A DNA stretch of 64,000 bases from positions 210,013 to 274,012 of the forward strand of contig SVOW01000002.1 of the NCBI GenBank assembly GCA_015066175.1, written 5' to 3'. The translations under genes and the position numbers were made by a program. Below, one piece after another: positions 1-10,069 of this stretch. The stretch is from Oscillospiraceae bacterium. GTDB taxonomy: Bacteria; Bacillota; Clostridia; Oscillospirales; Acutalibacteraceae. Numbering within the stretch: the stretch's first letter is position 1; each line of letters begins with the position of its first letter. The notes beneath the pieces are model-generated. The model was not told the DNA's origin. It ran no database searches and saw only the letters and a program-made list of their open reading frames with translations.

Positions 1-325
1 GCAGCATTTCTTCCCACAAATCTACATTAAGTGCAGGTTTTTTATCTGCTTTTTTCCAATTATTTTTCTGCCATGAATATACCCAACCCTTTGTCACGCT
101 GTCGCAGACATATTTCGAATCTGTAAACAAATGCACTTCGCAGGGCTCTTTCAGAGCTTTAAGACCAGAAATTACTGCCATCATTTCCATTCTGTTGTTT
201 GTAGTTTCGTGCTCTCCGCCTGAAAGTTCTTTTTCAACACCGTTATATCTTAAAATAGTTCCCCATCCGCCCGGGCCAGGATTACCTGAACAAGCACCGT
301 CAGTAAACATTTCTATAATTTTCAT
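1..325 (-). CDS. rnhA: Ribonuclease HI, partial (C-terminus runs off window)
   Basis: Reverse-strand translation from ATG at 325: [29 protein letters not shown]...[18 protein letters not shown]...TDSKYV; RNase HI motifs; start overlaps the proC stop. Confidence 0.95.
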   Translation of the reverse strand, partial: MKIIEMFTDGACSGNPGPGGWGTILRYNGVEKELSGGEHETTNNRMEMMAVISGLKALKEPCEVHLFTDSKYVCDSVTKGWVYSWQKNNWKKADKKPALNVDLWEEML

Positions 326-1053
326 TTTAACATACCCTTATCTTTTTTATATGCTGCATCCAATGCATTTAAGACAATTCTGTCAACAGCAACATCAGAT
401 TTTACGCAGTTGTTTTTGACAGTCGTAACGATTGAATCAGTCACAATTTCAAGCGATTCTTTTTTGGTCAAACCGTATTTCACGCCGACTCTTGCAAGAG
501 CATCAGCAAAAAGATATACATATGCAGGAGAGCATCCTGCAACAGCCGAGTAAGCAGAAAATTTATTTTCTTCAACTTCAATTGACTTTCCGAAAGAATC
601 AAGAACTTTTTTTGCAAAAACTTTTTGATTTTCAGTTACATTTTCAGATGCGCAGAATCCGGAAACGGCTTTCTGTGCCATTGCGTTGATATTTGGCATT
701 ACACGCACAATACGAGCATCGTAATCAAGTAAAGCTTTCAGTTTTTCTACAGACTGACCTGCAGCAATGCTGACGACAAGTGGATTTGCTTTACAAAAAG
801 TTTCTCTTAACGGTTCAATCACCTTCTGTAAAGCTATCGGCTTTACAGCGAGTATAACACATTCACAGTTCTCAACAAGGGTTTCGTTGCTTTCAAACGC
901 TGTAATTCCTAAGGAAGATGCACCTGAGTTGAGTTTGACAGTGTCTGTATCATATGCACCGATTTCTGAATTTTCAAAATTCCCTGAACGGATAAGACCT
1001 TTTATAATTGCTTCTGCCATATTACCGAAGCCAATAAAACCGATTTTTTTCAA
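322..1053 (-). CDS. proC: Pyrroline-5-carboxylate reductase
   Basis: [21 protein letters not shown]-terminal Rossmann motif; full-length ProC-like sequence. Confidence 0.93.
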   Translation of the reverse strand: MKKIGFIGFGNMAEAIIKGLIRSGNFENSEIGAYDTDTVKLNSGASSLGITAFESNETLVENCECVILAVKPIALQKVIEPLRETFCKANPLVVSIAAGQSVEKLKALLDYDARIVRVMPNINAMAQKAVSGFCASENVTENQKVFAKKVLDSFGKSIEVEENKFSAYSAVAGCSPAYVYLFADALARVGVKYGLTKKESLEIVTDSIVTTVKNNCVKSDVAVDRIVLNALDAAYKKDKGMLK

Positions 1054-1070
1054 ATTTAAACATCCTTTCT

Positions 1071-1559
1071 TTACATAAAGATTTGTTGTAAAGATAATAC
1101 CTGAGTTATTTCTTCTGTCAATTGAAGTAAAAATGCTTTTGTTTCTTTATTTTTTAAAAGCATTTTCCCTGCCTTGTATACTGATTTTTCAAATTTTCTG
1201 TCTAATGCCATCTGATCATAAAGAAGCGGACAAATACCTTTTGCACGCGGGTCATCAAAAACATATATCTTATTGTTATCAACCACCGGAATCAACGGAA
1301 AAATTCTACATGAAATCGGTCTGAGATTTCTGTCACATTTTCCCGAACAGACAACAATGTTTTTATTGTCTTCACTTCTGATGATTTTAAAATTGCTATT
1401 GTTGTTATACCTTGATTCTTCACCGGGAAACAAAAGCATACCCGTCTGATTATCACCTTTGCAACATTCACAATCGCACAGTCTGCCGCAATCAGTTTCA
1501 ATTGGTGTTACCGATTTAAGGATATTATAAACACGATCAATCACTATATCTTTTTTCAT
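1071..1559 (-). CDS. Cysteine-cluster protein (YkgJ-like / zinc- or iron-chelating domain family)
   Basis: CGRLCDCECCKGD...CSGKCDRNLRPISCRIFPLIP...KGICPL cysteine pattern. Confidence 0.6.
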   Translation of the reverse strand: MKKDIVIDRVYNILKSVTPIETDCGRLCDCECCKGDNQTGMLLFPGEESRYNNNSNFKIIRSEDNKNIVVCSGKCDRNLRPISCRIFPLIPVVDNNKIYVFDDPRAKGICPLLYDQMALDRKFEKSVYKAGKMLLKNKETKAFLLQLTEEITQVLSLQQIFM

Positions 1560-1692
1560 AATACTTCACCATTATAATTATTCAATATTAGTATATCGCA
1601 CCAAAGGAAAAAAGTCAAACAATATGACAATTATTGACACTTAATAATTAATTTGATATAATATTTTCATCATTGATTCCGAGGTAAAATAT

Positions 1693-2247
1693 ATGAGTAA
1701 AAAGAATAATAAAGCAATTTTTAATACAACTTTACGACTGGTTTATTCGGCCTTATTTCTTTCGTTAGCAATAATTCTTCCATCAATAATAAGCATGAGC
1801 ACACCTCAACTTGGTCAGAAATTATTGCCTATGCATATACCTGTTATGCTTTGTGGTTTCATCTGCGGCACTCCATACGGTATGGCAATCGGCTTTACTT
1901 CACCTCTTCTGAAGTTTGTGATCACAGGCACGCCATTAATGCCGACCGCTATTTCTATGGCATTTGAACTTGCAGTTTATGGTGCTACCTGCGGCCTCTT
2001 ATATAAAGCATTTCCCAAAAAAATCGGTTATGTTTATCCTACGCTTATTATCTCGATGATTTCAGGCCGTGTTATCAATGGAATAATCAACTATCTTCTG
2101 ACAACCACATCAGATAATACCTTTGCTCTGAAATCATTTATAACACTGACTACTGTTAATGCACTGCCGGGAATTATAATTCAGCTTGCAATTATACCTT
2201 TAGTCATTTTATCATTAAGAAAGACGAAGTTCATGCTCAATGGATAA
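1693..2247 (+). CDS. ECF transporter S component-like membrane protein
   Basis: About 6 hydrophobic segments; LPMHIPVMLCGFICGTPYGMAIGFTSPLLKFVITG typical of ECF S subunits. Confidence 0.7.
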   Translation: MSKKNNKAIFNTTLRLVYSALFLSLAIILPSIISMSTPQLGQKLLPMHIPVMLCGFICGTPYGMAIGFTSPLLKFVITGTPLMPTAISMAFELAVYGATCGLLYKAFPKKIGYVYPTLIISMISGRVINGIINYLLTTTSDNTFALKSFITLTTVNALPGIIIQLAIIPLVILSLRKTKFMLNG

Positions 2248-2797
2248 GACATTACTTAAAACTATAGATGATCTTCTGAAAGATGAAGGAAAAATTATAA
2301 TCGCTATTGAAGGCGGTTGCACATCAGGAAAAACAACACTAGCAAAGAAGCTAAAGGAATACTATGACGCAAATGTAATTCATATGGATGATTTTTTTCT
2401 TCCGTTTGAAATGAGAACACCGGAAAGAATGAAAGAAATCGGCGGAAATATTGATTACGAGAGATTCAAAAAGGAAGTTGCAGATAATATTCTTAAGAAT
2501 GAAAGTTTTACTTACGGTGTATTTGACTGCTCAATCGGAAAAGTTAACAAAACAGTTAACGTTAAATATAAAAAGATTAATATTATTGAAGGTGTTTATT
2601 CGCTTCATCCAAATTATGAGCATATTTATAATATGAAAATTTTTCTAAAAATTGATGAACAAAAGCAGATTGAAAGACTTAAAATAAGAAGTCCTGAAAA
2701 GTTGGAAAGATTTATCAATGAATGGATTCCGAAAGAAAATGATTATTTCAAGAAGTTCAGAATTGAAGAAAAGTGCGATTTGATATTCAAAACCTGA
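2240..2797 (+). CDS. Uridine kinase-like P-loop kinase
   Basis: Walker A EGGCTSGKTTLA, HMDDFFLP, IIEGVYSLHP; overlaps upstream ORF by 8 nt. Confidence 0.75.
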   Translation: MDKTLLKTIDDLLKDEGKIIIAIEGGCTSGKTTLAKKLKEYYDANVIHMDDFFLPFEMRTPERMKEIGGNIDYERFKKEVADNILKNESFTYGVFDCSIGKVNKTVNVKYKKINIIEGVYSLHPNYEHIYNMKIFLKIDEQKQIERLKIRSPEKLERFINEWIPKENDYFKKFRIEEKCDLIFKT

Positions 2798-2832
2798 CAA
2801 TAAAAGATTTTTAAGTTTTTTTGAAATTACTA

Positions 2833-2861
2833 TTGATTTTTTTGACATAATAAACTATAAT
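2833..2861 (+). promoter_or_regulatory. Sigma-70-type promoter of tRNA-Leu
   Basis: TTGATT - 17 nt - TATAAT, 14 nt before the tRNA. Confidence 0.65.
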
Positions 2862-2875
2862 GTATTAGTAATTTC

Positions 2876-2962
2876 GCCGGAATGATGGAATTGGCAGACG
2901 TGCTGGACTCAAAATCCAGTGGTAGCGATACCGTGCGGGTTCGACCCCCGCTTCCGGCACCA
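2876..2962 (+). tRNA. tRNA-Leu(CAA), CCA encoded
   Basis: GCCGGAA...TTCCGGC-A-CCA acceptor; anticodon loop CTCAAAA; long variable arm; TTCGA T-loop. Confidence 0.95.
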
Positions 2963-2963
2963 A

Positions 2964-3001
2964 AAAAATCCTGATAACTGATTGTTATCAGGATTTTTTA
3001 T
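2964..3001 (+). terminator. Rho-independent terminator after tRNA-Leu
   Basis: AAAAAATCCTGATAAC TGATT GTTATCAGGATTTTTT. Confidence 0.85.
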
Positions 3002-3002
3002 T

Positions 3003-4799
3003 TTATAAATTTTCATTATACTTTTCTGCCTGAAGTGTAAACATTTCTGCGTATTTACCGCCGAGTTTCATTAATTCTTCGTGACTTCCGCTTTCGATAA
3101 TTTTTCCTTTTTCCATCATAAAGATTCTATCAGCGTGTCTTGTTGTTGAAAGTCTGTGTGAAATGAATATAACAGTTTTCTCCTCGGATGCCTGCATCAT
3201 TGTCCGGTTCAGTTCATATTCAGACATCGGGTCAAGATTAGCAGAAGGTTCATCAAGAATAATGAACGGACATTTCTTGTAAAACGCTCTTGCAATAGCA
3301 ATTTTCTGCTGTTCACCGCCGGATAACATCATACCGTTATCATCGAATTCACGAAGCAAAATTGTATTAACGCCATCAGGTAATTCTTTATTAAATCCGG
3401 CAGCTTTAAGGGCTTTTAAAACTCTTTCTTCATCAAAGTCTTTTTCAAGTGCAACATTTTCACCAATTGTAGCAGAGAAAATCTGAAAATCCTGAAAAAC
3501 AGCAGAAAAACGCTCTCTGTGTGATTCGACAGTAACATCCCTGATATCTGTGTCGCCTATTTTAATCGAACCGTCAGTCACATCGTAAAGACGCAGAAGC
3601 AGATTTGTAAGAGTTGTTTTACCTGCACCATTATATCCTACGAGTGCAATTTTTTCATATGGTTTAATTTCAATATTGATATTTTCAAGCGCATATTTTT
3701 CACTGCCCTCATATCTAAATGAAATATCATTAATTCTGATTGTTTCAGGTTTGTCGCAAACAGCAACACTATCTCCGTCAATAATATCTGATTCAGCAGC
3801 AAGAAAAACTCTGTATTTTTCAATCATTTTTGCACGCTCAGTAAAGGTTCTGATTGAATAAACAGTAAGATATAATATGGATGCACCAATCTGTACTGCA
3901 CCATTAAAAGCAGCTACAAAGTCACTTGCATCGAGTTTTCCTGTAACTAAAGTCTGATAACCGATGTATGCAGTAAGAGCAAGCATAAAGCCTATAACCT
4001 GAATGCCTGTTTCCTGAGCAAAAAATCCCCATTCAATTTTTTTAAGAAATTTCCCTTCAGTTCTGTAAGTATCTTCAACACTTTCGTCAAATCTTTTAAG
4101 TAGGAGATTTTTTATGCCACTTGTTCTTATTTCTCCGGCATAATCCTGCAAATAAAAAAGACGCGCAAAATAATCACTTTTTCTTTCTTTTTCGACAATT
4201 GCTTCACGACGTTTCATTTGCAGATTGCCAAGATATCTGCCGAGAGGTACAAAACCAAAAACAAATATAAAAACAATCAAAAGGCAAATGGGGTCAATGG
4301 TAAGCATAACAGCACTGATTGAAAGGAATGAAATTATCTGTGCTACATAGTGTCTTATATTTTCAAGAAAAGACTGAATGTTTTCAGAAGAAGTCTGCAC
4401 TGCGAGAATAAAATCGCCGTAGAACGACGGATTATCGTATTTAGCCAAGTCAAGTTCAATAGCTTTATTATAAAGCTTTGAGTGTATTCCGAGATACATT
4501 TTTTCACGTTCTCTGTGTCCGTACAATTCATAAAAGGCACTTGAAAAAATCCTTGCGAGAATCAGAACACCGACCATTAATGCAACACCGGCAATAATTT
4601 TTTTCGAATCAGCACCGTTCTGCACTTCGTCTATAACAAATTTTATACCAATTACAGATATGAGTTTTCCTGGAAGAATGGTGATAATTTCCTCGAAAAT
4701 TTCACCAAGAACAAGTCCGGGAGAAATCGAAAACATCAAGCGTAGCATATACCATGAATTTGAGAGGATTCCGTGATTTTCATTTTTTGTTTTCTTCAT
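3003..4799 (-). CDS. ABC transporter ATP-binding/permease protein (half-transporter 1)
   Basis: N-terminal TM domain; Walker A GYNGAGKTT, LSGGEQQKIAIARAF, IILDEPSANLDP, FISHRLST; start taken at MKKTKNENHG. Confidence 0.9.
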   Translation of the reverse strand: MKKTKNENHGILSNSWYMLRLMFSISPGLVLGEIFEEIITILPGKLISVIGIKFVIDEVQNGADSKKIIAGVALMVGVLILARIFSSAFYELYGHREREKMYLGIHSKLYNKAIELDLAKYDNPSFYGDFILAVQTSSENIQSFLENIRHYVAQIISFLSISAVMLTIDPICLLIVFIFVFGFVPLGRYLGNLQMKRREAIVEKERKSDYFARLFYLQDYAGEIRTSGIKNLLLKRFDESVEDTYRTEGKFLKKIEWGFFAQETGIQVIGFMLALTAYIGYQTLVTGKLDASDFVAAFNGAVQIGASILYLTVYSIRTFTERAKMIEKYRVFLAAESDIIDGDSVAVCDKPETIRINDISFRYEGSEKYALENINIEIKPYEKIALVGYNGAGKTTLTNLLLRLYDVTDGSIKIGDTDIRDVTVESHRERFSAVFQDFQIFSATIGENVALEKDFDEERVLKALKAAGFNKELPDGVNTILLREFDDNGMMLSGGEQQKIAIARAFYKKCPFIILDEPSANLDPMSEYELNRTMMQASEEKTVIFISHRLSTTRHADRIFMMEKGKIIESGSHEELMKLGGKYAEMFTLQAEKYNENL

Positions 4800-4800
4800 T

Positions 4801-6624
4801 TCACTCAACCTCCTCACTGTAGCTGGATGCCTGCATAGTGAACATTTCAGCATATATTCCGTCCTTATTCATCAGCTCATCATGAGTACCCGATTCAAGA
4901 ATAGTTCCGTTGCCGAAAACAAATATTTTATTCGACAAAGCAGCGCTTGAAAGTCTGTGAGAAATAAAAATAACACTTTTGTTTTCAGTTTCAGCAATAA
5001 TACTTTCATACATTTTATATTCAGCTATCGGGTCAAGCGCAGATGAAGGTTCATCGAGAATAGCAAGATTATAGTCTTTGGCAAACATTCTTGCTGCAGC
5101 GATTTTTTGCTGTTCACCACCTGAAAGTCCTGTGCCTCTATCATCAAATTCTCTTGTTATCACCGTATTACCTTTTAAAGGAAGTTTTGAGATTTTATCA
5201 TAAACACCGCTCTTTTTGAGAGATGTTTTAGAAATCATAGCGTCCTCGTTATTTTCAACTTCGTGGCAAAGAACATTTTCATCAACGGATAATGCGTAAA
5301 CTTTGTAGTTCTGAAAAACTGTTGCAAGGCGTCTTCTTAATGAATTAATATCGTATTCAAGAATATTTACACCATTGTAGAGAATTTCGCCTTCAGTCGG
5401 GTCGTAAAAACGAAGAAGTAACTTTACAAAGGTTGTTTTGCCTGCACCATTGTGGCCTACGATAGCTACTCTGTCTTCTTTATTGATTTTTAATGAAACA
5501 TTTTTCAGTGAATGTTTATCGCTTGAAGGATAGCCGAAAGAAACATTTTTAAATTCAATTGATTCAAATTCTCCTGCTACTTTTTCGCCACCTGAAACTG
5601 TGGGTTCAAAATCAAAGAATTCTTTAAGGTATCCGAAATATAGAGAAACTTTCTGCGTGTTTGAAGCGCAGGAAATGCACTCGTTTATAACTGAATTAAG
5701 ATTGCCTACGGCAGTCATTACAACAGAAAAGTCTGCAAGTGCAAGATTCTTTTTCACAGCATATCTGTAACATGTGTAAAGATATGTTGCGGCTATAGGG
5801 AAAGCTTCACTGAATGCACTTACGATGAAATCGATAACAGCAACCCTTATACCATACTTCTTTATAATAGCTCTGTTATTTTCGACCGCTCTTTTCATTT
5901 TTTGATACATCACGCCGAAAATGTCAGATGTCCGCATATCTTTAGCAAAATCACGCAGAAATACCGTTCTCTGAACATAAGATTTTTCTCTTGTGTTAGG
6001 AGTCATTTCTTTATCTTTCTGAATTTCAAGCCTGTTTTTATATCCGAGAACAAAAAATACAATCAACAACATTGACATAATAAGTAGAATCCACGGGTCT
6101 ATCGAAATGATATAAACCAACAGAAAAATACCTGTAATCACGCTTGAAATAAAGCGTGCTACATTATAACAAAAATCAATGTATCTTTTGTTTGTAACTA
6201 TTTCTGTAGCTCGTGTATATTTGTCATAGAATTCGGGATTTTCGTAACACTCAATGTCTACCCTGCCCGCCTGAGTGAAAATTCTTTTATTCAAAGAATG
6301 ATACACTTTTCTGTAACACAATGTAACATAATAATCACTGAAAATTTCCAATGCTTTTGCGATTATGCCTGAAAAAACAAATATACCTACCATTATCATA
6401 TATTCTTTATAGGTGGATTTTTTTTCAATCAGACCAAGCAAAACCCGCAAAAATAATATCTGCTGAATGAAATTTGCAAAAAACCAATATGCCGTCTGCG
6501 TCAGTGTCATCATAGGAATAGCCATCGGCGATGCTTTCGAGATAACTCTGAATGCATAAGCAATATTCTTTAGTGTTTCAAAAGTTTTTTTATCTTTTTT
6601 ATTATTTTTCTTCATTTTAATCAC
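4801..6624 (-). CDS. ABC transporter ATP-binding/permease protein (half-transporter 2)
   Basis: TM domain + Walker A GHNGAGKTT, LSGGEQQKIAAARMF, LAILDEPSSALDP. Confidence 0.9.
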   Translation of the reverse strand: MIKMKKNNKKDKKTFETLKNIAYAFRVISKASPMAIPMMTLTQTAYWFFANFIQQILFLRVLLGLIEKKSTYKEYMIMVGIFVFSGIIAKALEIFSDYYVTLCYRKVYHSLNKRIFTQAGRVDIECYENPEFYDKYTRATEIVTNKRYIDFCYNVARFISSVITGIFLLVYIISIDPWILLIMSMLLIVFFVLGYKNRLEIQKDKEMTPNTREKSYVQRTVFLRDFAKDMRTSDIFGVMYQKMKRAVENNRAIIKKYGIRVAVIDFIVSAFSEAFPIAATYLYTCYRYAVKKNLALADFSVVMTAVGNLNSVINECISCASNTQKVSLYFGYLKEFFDFEPTVSGGEKVAGEFESIEFKNVSFGYPSSDKHSLKNVSLKINKEDRVAIVGHNGAGKTTFVKLLLRFYDPTEGEILYNGVNILEYDINSLRRRLATVFQNYKVYALSVDENVLCHEVENNEDAMISKTSLKKSGVYDKISKLPLKGNTVITREFDDRGTGLSGGEQQKIAAARMFAKDYNLAILDEPSSALDPIAEYKMYESIIAETENKSVIFISHRLSSAALSNKIFVFGNGTILESGTHDELMNKDGIYAEMFTMQASSYSEEVE

Positions 6625-6636
6625 TTGCCAAAAAAA

Positions 6637-7740
6637 TTATCTGTCAAAAATTTTATCGTAATATGCTTCAATAACAATGTTTCTGTCATAGTTTTCTTCA
6701 ACAAATTTTCTACCTTTTCTGCCCATTTCAACTTTATCTTCATAAGGCATTTCAATAAACTGTTCAAGAGCACGTACTAAATCATCAACATCTTTTACAT
6801 TAAAGCCGATACCCGTTTCGCCCTCAATATATGTTTCTTTACAGCCTGTAACACGTGTTGCAAGTACAGGTCTTGCACAAGCAGAGCCTTCAAGAAGCAC
6901 ATTTGCAATACCTTCGTGATATGACGGCAGAATGTTAGCCCAGCCCTGTTTTACATAAGGGTGAATATCATTCTGTGAGCCGTGATATTTGATAATACCT
7001 TTTTCGTCAAGTTCTTTTATGTATTCGGGGTCCACATCTTCTTCAAGAGGACCTATCACATCAAAAATAACGTCGGGATATTTCTCTTTGATTATTTTAG
7101 CAGCATCAAAAAGTTCAAATGAACCCTTGTCTCGCATAACACGGCTTACAAAAACAATCCTGATTGGTGAGTTCTCATCAGGATATTCTTCTGCACAATG
7201 ATAAGTGAGATTTACACCTGAGCCGGGAATGATTGAACTATTGTTTTCATTGATAATACCGGCATTTTTAAACAAATCATAATTGGGTTGATTCTGAAAA
7301 AATGTGTGGTGATTTTTTCTCAGGCCTGCTTTATAAAGTGTCATTGTCAGTTTACTGAGAAGTCCTCCGTTTGCAATAGAAGTGCCGAGACCCGTAACAT
7401 TAGAAATACACTTGTTTTTTGTCAGTCCGCAGGCAAGGCTTCCGTATATATTCGCTTTGATTGTGTATGTCAGGACTGCGTCAGGTTTGAGTTTTTTCAG
7501 CGTTTTGATATAAGAAAGGATAAGTTTTAAATCCGCTATAGGGTTTGTACCTCTGCGGTCAACTTTCGTAGGAATAATTTTGCAACCCATTTCTTCAAAA
7601 AGTTTATTATCTTCACTTTCTGAAATAGCTAGGTATACTTCATTTCCCTCTTTTATAAGACGCTCCATAAGTTCCCTGCGGTAATAATATAAACCGGTAA
7701 AACCATGTGCAAGAAATAAAATTTTCTTCAAAAAAATCAC
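6637..7740 (-). CDS. Glycosyltransferase family 4-like
   Basis: KKILFLAHGFTGLYYYRRELMERLIKEG N-term; C-terminal SYHEGIANVLLEGSACARPVLATRVTGCKE motif. Confidence 0.88.
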   Translation of the reverse strand: MIFLKKILFLAHGFTGLYYYRRELMERLIKEGNEVYLAISESEDNKLFEEMGCKIIPTKVDRRGTNPIADLKLILSYIKTLKKLKPDAVLTYTIKANIYGSLACGLTKNKCISNVTGLGTSIANGGLLSKLTMTLYKAGLRKNHHTFFQNQPNYDLFKNAGIINENNSSIIPGSGVNLTYHCAEEYPDENSPIRIVFVSRVMRDKGSFELFDAAKIIKEKYPDVIFDVIGPLEEDVDPEYIKELDEKGIIKYHGSQNDIHPYVKQGWANILPSYHEGIANVLLEGSACARPVLATRVTGCKETYIEGETGIGFNVKDVDDLVRALEQFIEMPYEDKVEMGRKGRKFVEENYDRNIVIEAYYDKIFDR

Positions 7741-7862
7741 CCTTTGTTACTTAATCATTTAATTGTATCATTATTTATTTTCAAAGTCAACACAGTCTTA
7801 TCTTGACTTTATTTTTCAGATATTTTATAATTTTACGGATGTAATCTTAGGGGTGTAAATCA

Positions 7863-9128
7863 ATGTTAAAAAACAAAATAAATTGTTCTGATTTCAAGAA
7901 AATTTTCAATAATCCTGTTGCATTTTTGAAATGGGTGCTAATATCAGTCGCCGTAGGTTTCATTGTTGGCGCCGTTGGTGTTGCTTTTCATTTTGCAGTT
8001 GATTTTGCAACTGAAATAAGAACTGAGCATCCGTGGATAATTTATTTTCTCCCCGTTGGCGGACTTGTGATTGTGCTGATTTATAAACTGTGTAAAAAGG
8101 AAAACAACAAGGGGACAAATGATATTATTCTCGCAGTAAGAGAAAACAAAACTCTTTCAATTCTGATTGCTCCTCTGATCTTTATTTCAAGCACAATTAC
8201 TCACCTTTTCGGCGGTTCATCAGGCAGGGAAGGTGCAGCACTGCAATTAGGTGGTTCAATAGCCTTTTCGTTAGGTAAACTTTTCAGACTTGATGAAAAA
8301 GACCACAAGATTATTGTTATGTGCGGAATGAGTGCTGCGTTTGCTGCATTGTTCGGTACACCAGTATCTGCAGCAATTTTTTCACTTGAAATTACAAGTG
8401 TGGGAATAATGCATTTTTCAGCACTTGTTCCTTGCACTGTTTCTGCAATCGTCGGAACAAAACTTGCTGAATTATTCGGAATAATACCAACACATTTTGA
8501 GTTAAGCGGACTTCCTGATTTCAGCATTTTATCTTTATTGAAAGTAGGCGGTCTTGCGGTTCTTTGTGCAATACTGAGCATCTGGTTTTGCACAATGATG
8601 CATAAATCAGAAAAAATGTATTCACGTTTCCTGAAAAACAGATATTTGCGAATTGCTGCAGGCGGCGCAATAGTAGTTCTTTTTACATTATTAGTCGGTA
8701 GTTACGATTACAATGGTGCAGGTATGGACATAGTCGAAAAGGCAATTTCGGGAACTGCAAAAAATGAGGCTTTCCTTGTAAAAATGTTATTCACAGCATT
8801 AACTCTGAGTGCAGGATATAAAGGTGGAGAAATTGTGCCTGTATTCTTCACAGGTGCAACTTTCGGTAATGTTGCCGGCAAGCTTCTGCGACTCTCCCCT
8901 TCTTTTGGTGCAGGAATCGGGCTTGTTTCACTTTTCTGCGGTGTCACAAACTGTCCGATTACTTCGATAATTCTCAGCGTTGAGCTTTTCGGTGCAGAAG
9001 GAATTATATATTTCTTGCTTTCTTGTGCAATAAGTTACATGCTTTCAGGAAACAGTAGTCTGTATCACGACCAGAAAATTATTTATTCAAAATTTACATA
9101 TGAAATAATTGACAAAAAAACTCAATAA
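7863..9128 (+). CDS. ClC-family chloride channel/antiporter
   Basis: GGSSGREGAALQLGGS and GTPVSAAIFSLE motifs, multi-TM. Confidence 0.9.
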   Translation: MLKNKINCSDFKKIFNNPVAFLKWVLISVAVGFIVGAVGVAFHFAVDFATEIRTEHPWIIYFLPVGGLVIVLIYKLCKKENNKGTNDIILAVRENKTLSILIAPLIFISSTITHLFGGSSGREGAALQLGGSIAFSLGKLFRLDEKDHKIIVMCGMSAAFAALFGTPVSAAIFSLEITSVGIMHFSALVPCTVSAIVGTKLAELFGIIPTHFELSGLPDFSILSLLKVGGLAVLCAILSIWFCTMMHKSEKMYSRFLKNRYLRIAAGGAIVVLFTLLVGSYDYNGAGMDIVEKAISGTAKNEAFLVKMLFTALTLSAGYKGGEIVPVFFTGATFGNVAGKLLRLSPSFGAGIGLVSLFCGVTNCPITSIILSVELFGAEGIIYFLLSCAISYMLSGNSSLYHDQKIIYSKFTYEIIDKKTQ

Positions 9129-9202
9129 AATGTGATAATATTATTGAAATCCACGATATAATGTGGTATGATTGTAAAAAAGCACAGAAAGCAGATGATA
9201 TT

Positions 9203-10036
9203 ATGAAAAAATTTCCTGTTGCTCTTCAACTTTATTCTGTAAGAGATAATATGGCAGAAGATTTTGAAGGCACACTTAAAAAGGTTAAAGAATTAGGTTA
9301 TGACGGTGTTGAATTTGCAGGTCTCTTTGATAAAACACCTGATGAAGTGAAAGCACTAGTTGATGAAATCGGTCTTACTCCCATTTCTGCTCACGTACCC
9401 TACGCTGATATGGTTGAAGACACAGAAAATGTACTTTCAGGATACGCAAAAATCGGTTGCAAATATGTTGTAGTGCCCTATATGACAGAAGAATACCGCC
9501 CCGGTGCTGAAAAATTTGATGAACTCATTGAGGGTATCAAAAAAATCGGCACTAAGGCAAAAGAGCTGGGTATGACACTTCTCTACCACAACCACGATTT
9601 TGAATTTGTAAAAATCGGTGAAGAATATGGTCTTGATGTGCTTTATGCATCAGTTGACGAAGAAATTTTCAAAACTGAACTTGACACTTGTTGGGTTAAT
9701 GTAGGTGGTGAAAATCCTGCAGAATATATTCTCAAATATTCAGGCAGAAGCCCTGTTGTTCATCTTAAAGACTTTGTTATCAACGGTGAACAGAAAGGTT
9801 CACTCTATAAACTCATCGGTATTGATGATGAAGAAGCATCTGACAACTCAGAAGAAGGCTTTGCTTTCAGACCTGTTGGTTACGGTTGTCAGGACTTTGG
9901 TGCAATCCTTGAAGCAAGCGAAAAAGCAGGTGCTGAATGGGTCGTTGTTGAGCAGGACGAAGCTACAATGGGCAAAACTCCCATTGAAAGTGCTGAAATG
10001 AGCCGTAATTATCTCAAAGATAATTTTGGTATATAA
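9203..10036 (+). CDS. Sugar phosphate isomerase/epimerase (AP endonuclease 2-like TIM barrel)
   Basis: MKKFPVALQLYSVRDNMAEDFEGTLKKVKELGYDGVEFAG; HNHDFEF. Confidence 0.88.
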   Translation: MKKFPVALQLYSVRDNMAEDFEGTLKKVKELGYDGVEFAGLFDKTPDEVKALVDEIGLTPISAHVPYADMVEDTENVLSGYAKIGCKYVVVPYMTEEYRPGAEKFDELIEGIKKIGTKAKELGMTLLYHNHDFEFVKIGEEYGLDVLYASVDEEIFKTELDTCWVNVGGENPAEYILKYSGRSPVVHLKDFVINGEQKGSLYKLIGIDDEEASDNSEEGFAFRPVGYGCQDFGAILEASEKAGAEWVVVEQDEATMGKTPIESAEMSRNYLKDNFGI

Positions 10037-10069
10037 CTTAAATCCTTATTAAAAGCGAGGTATATAAAA

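Noticed and set aside
7741-7862. Fluoride riboswitch upstream of the ClC-family gene
   Set aside because: Looked for the crcB-motif core; nothing resembling it in the leader
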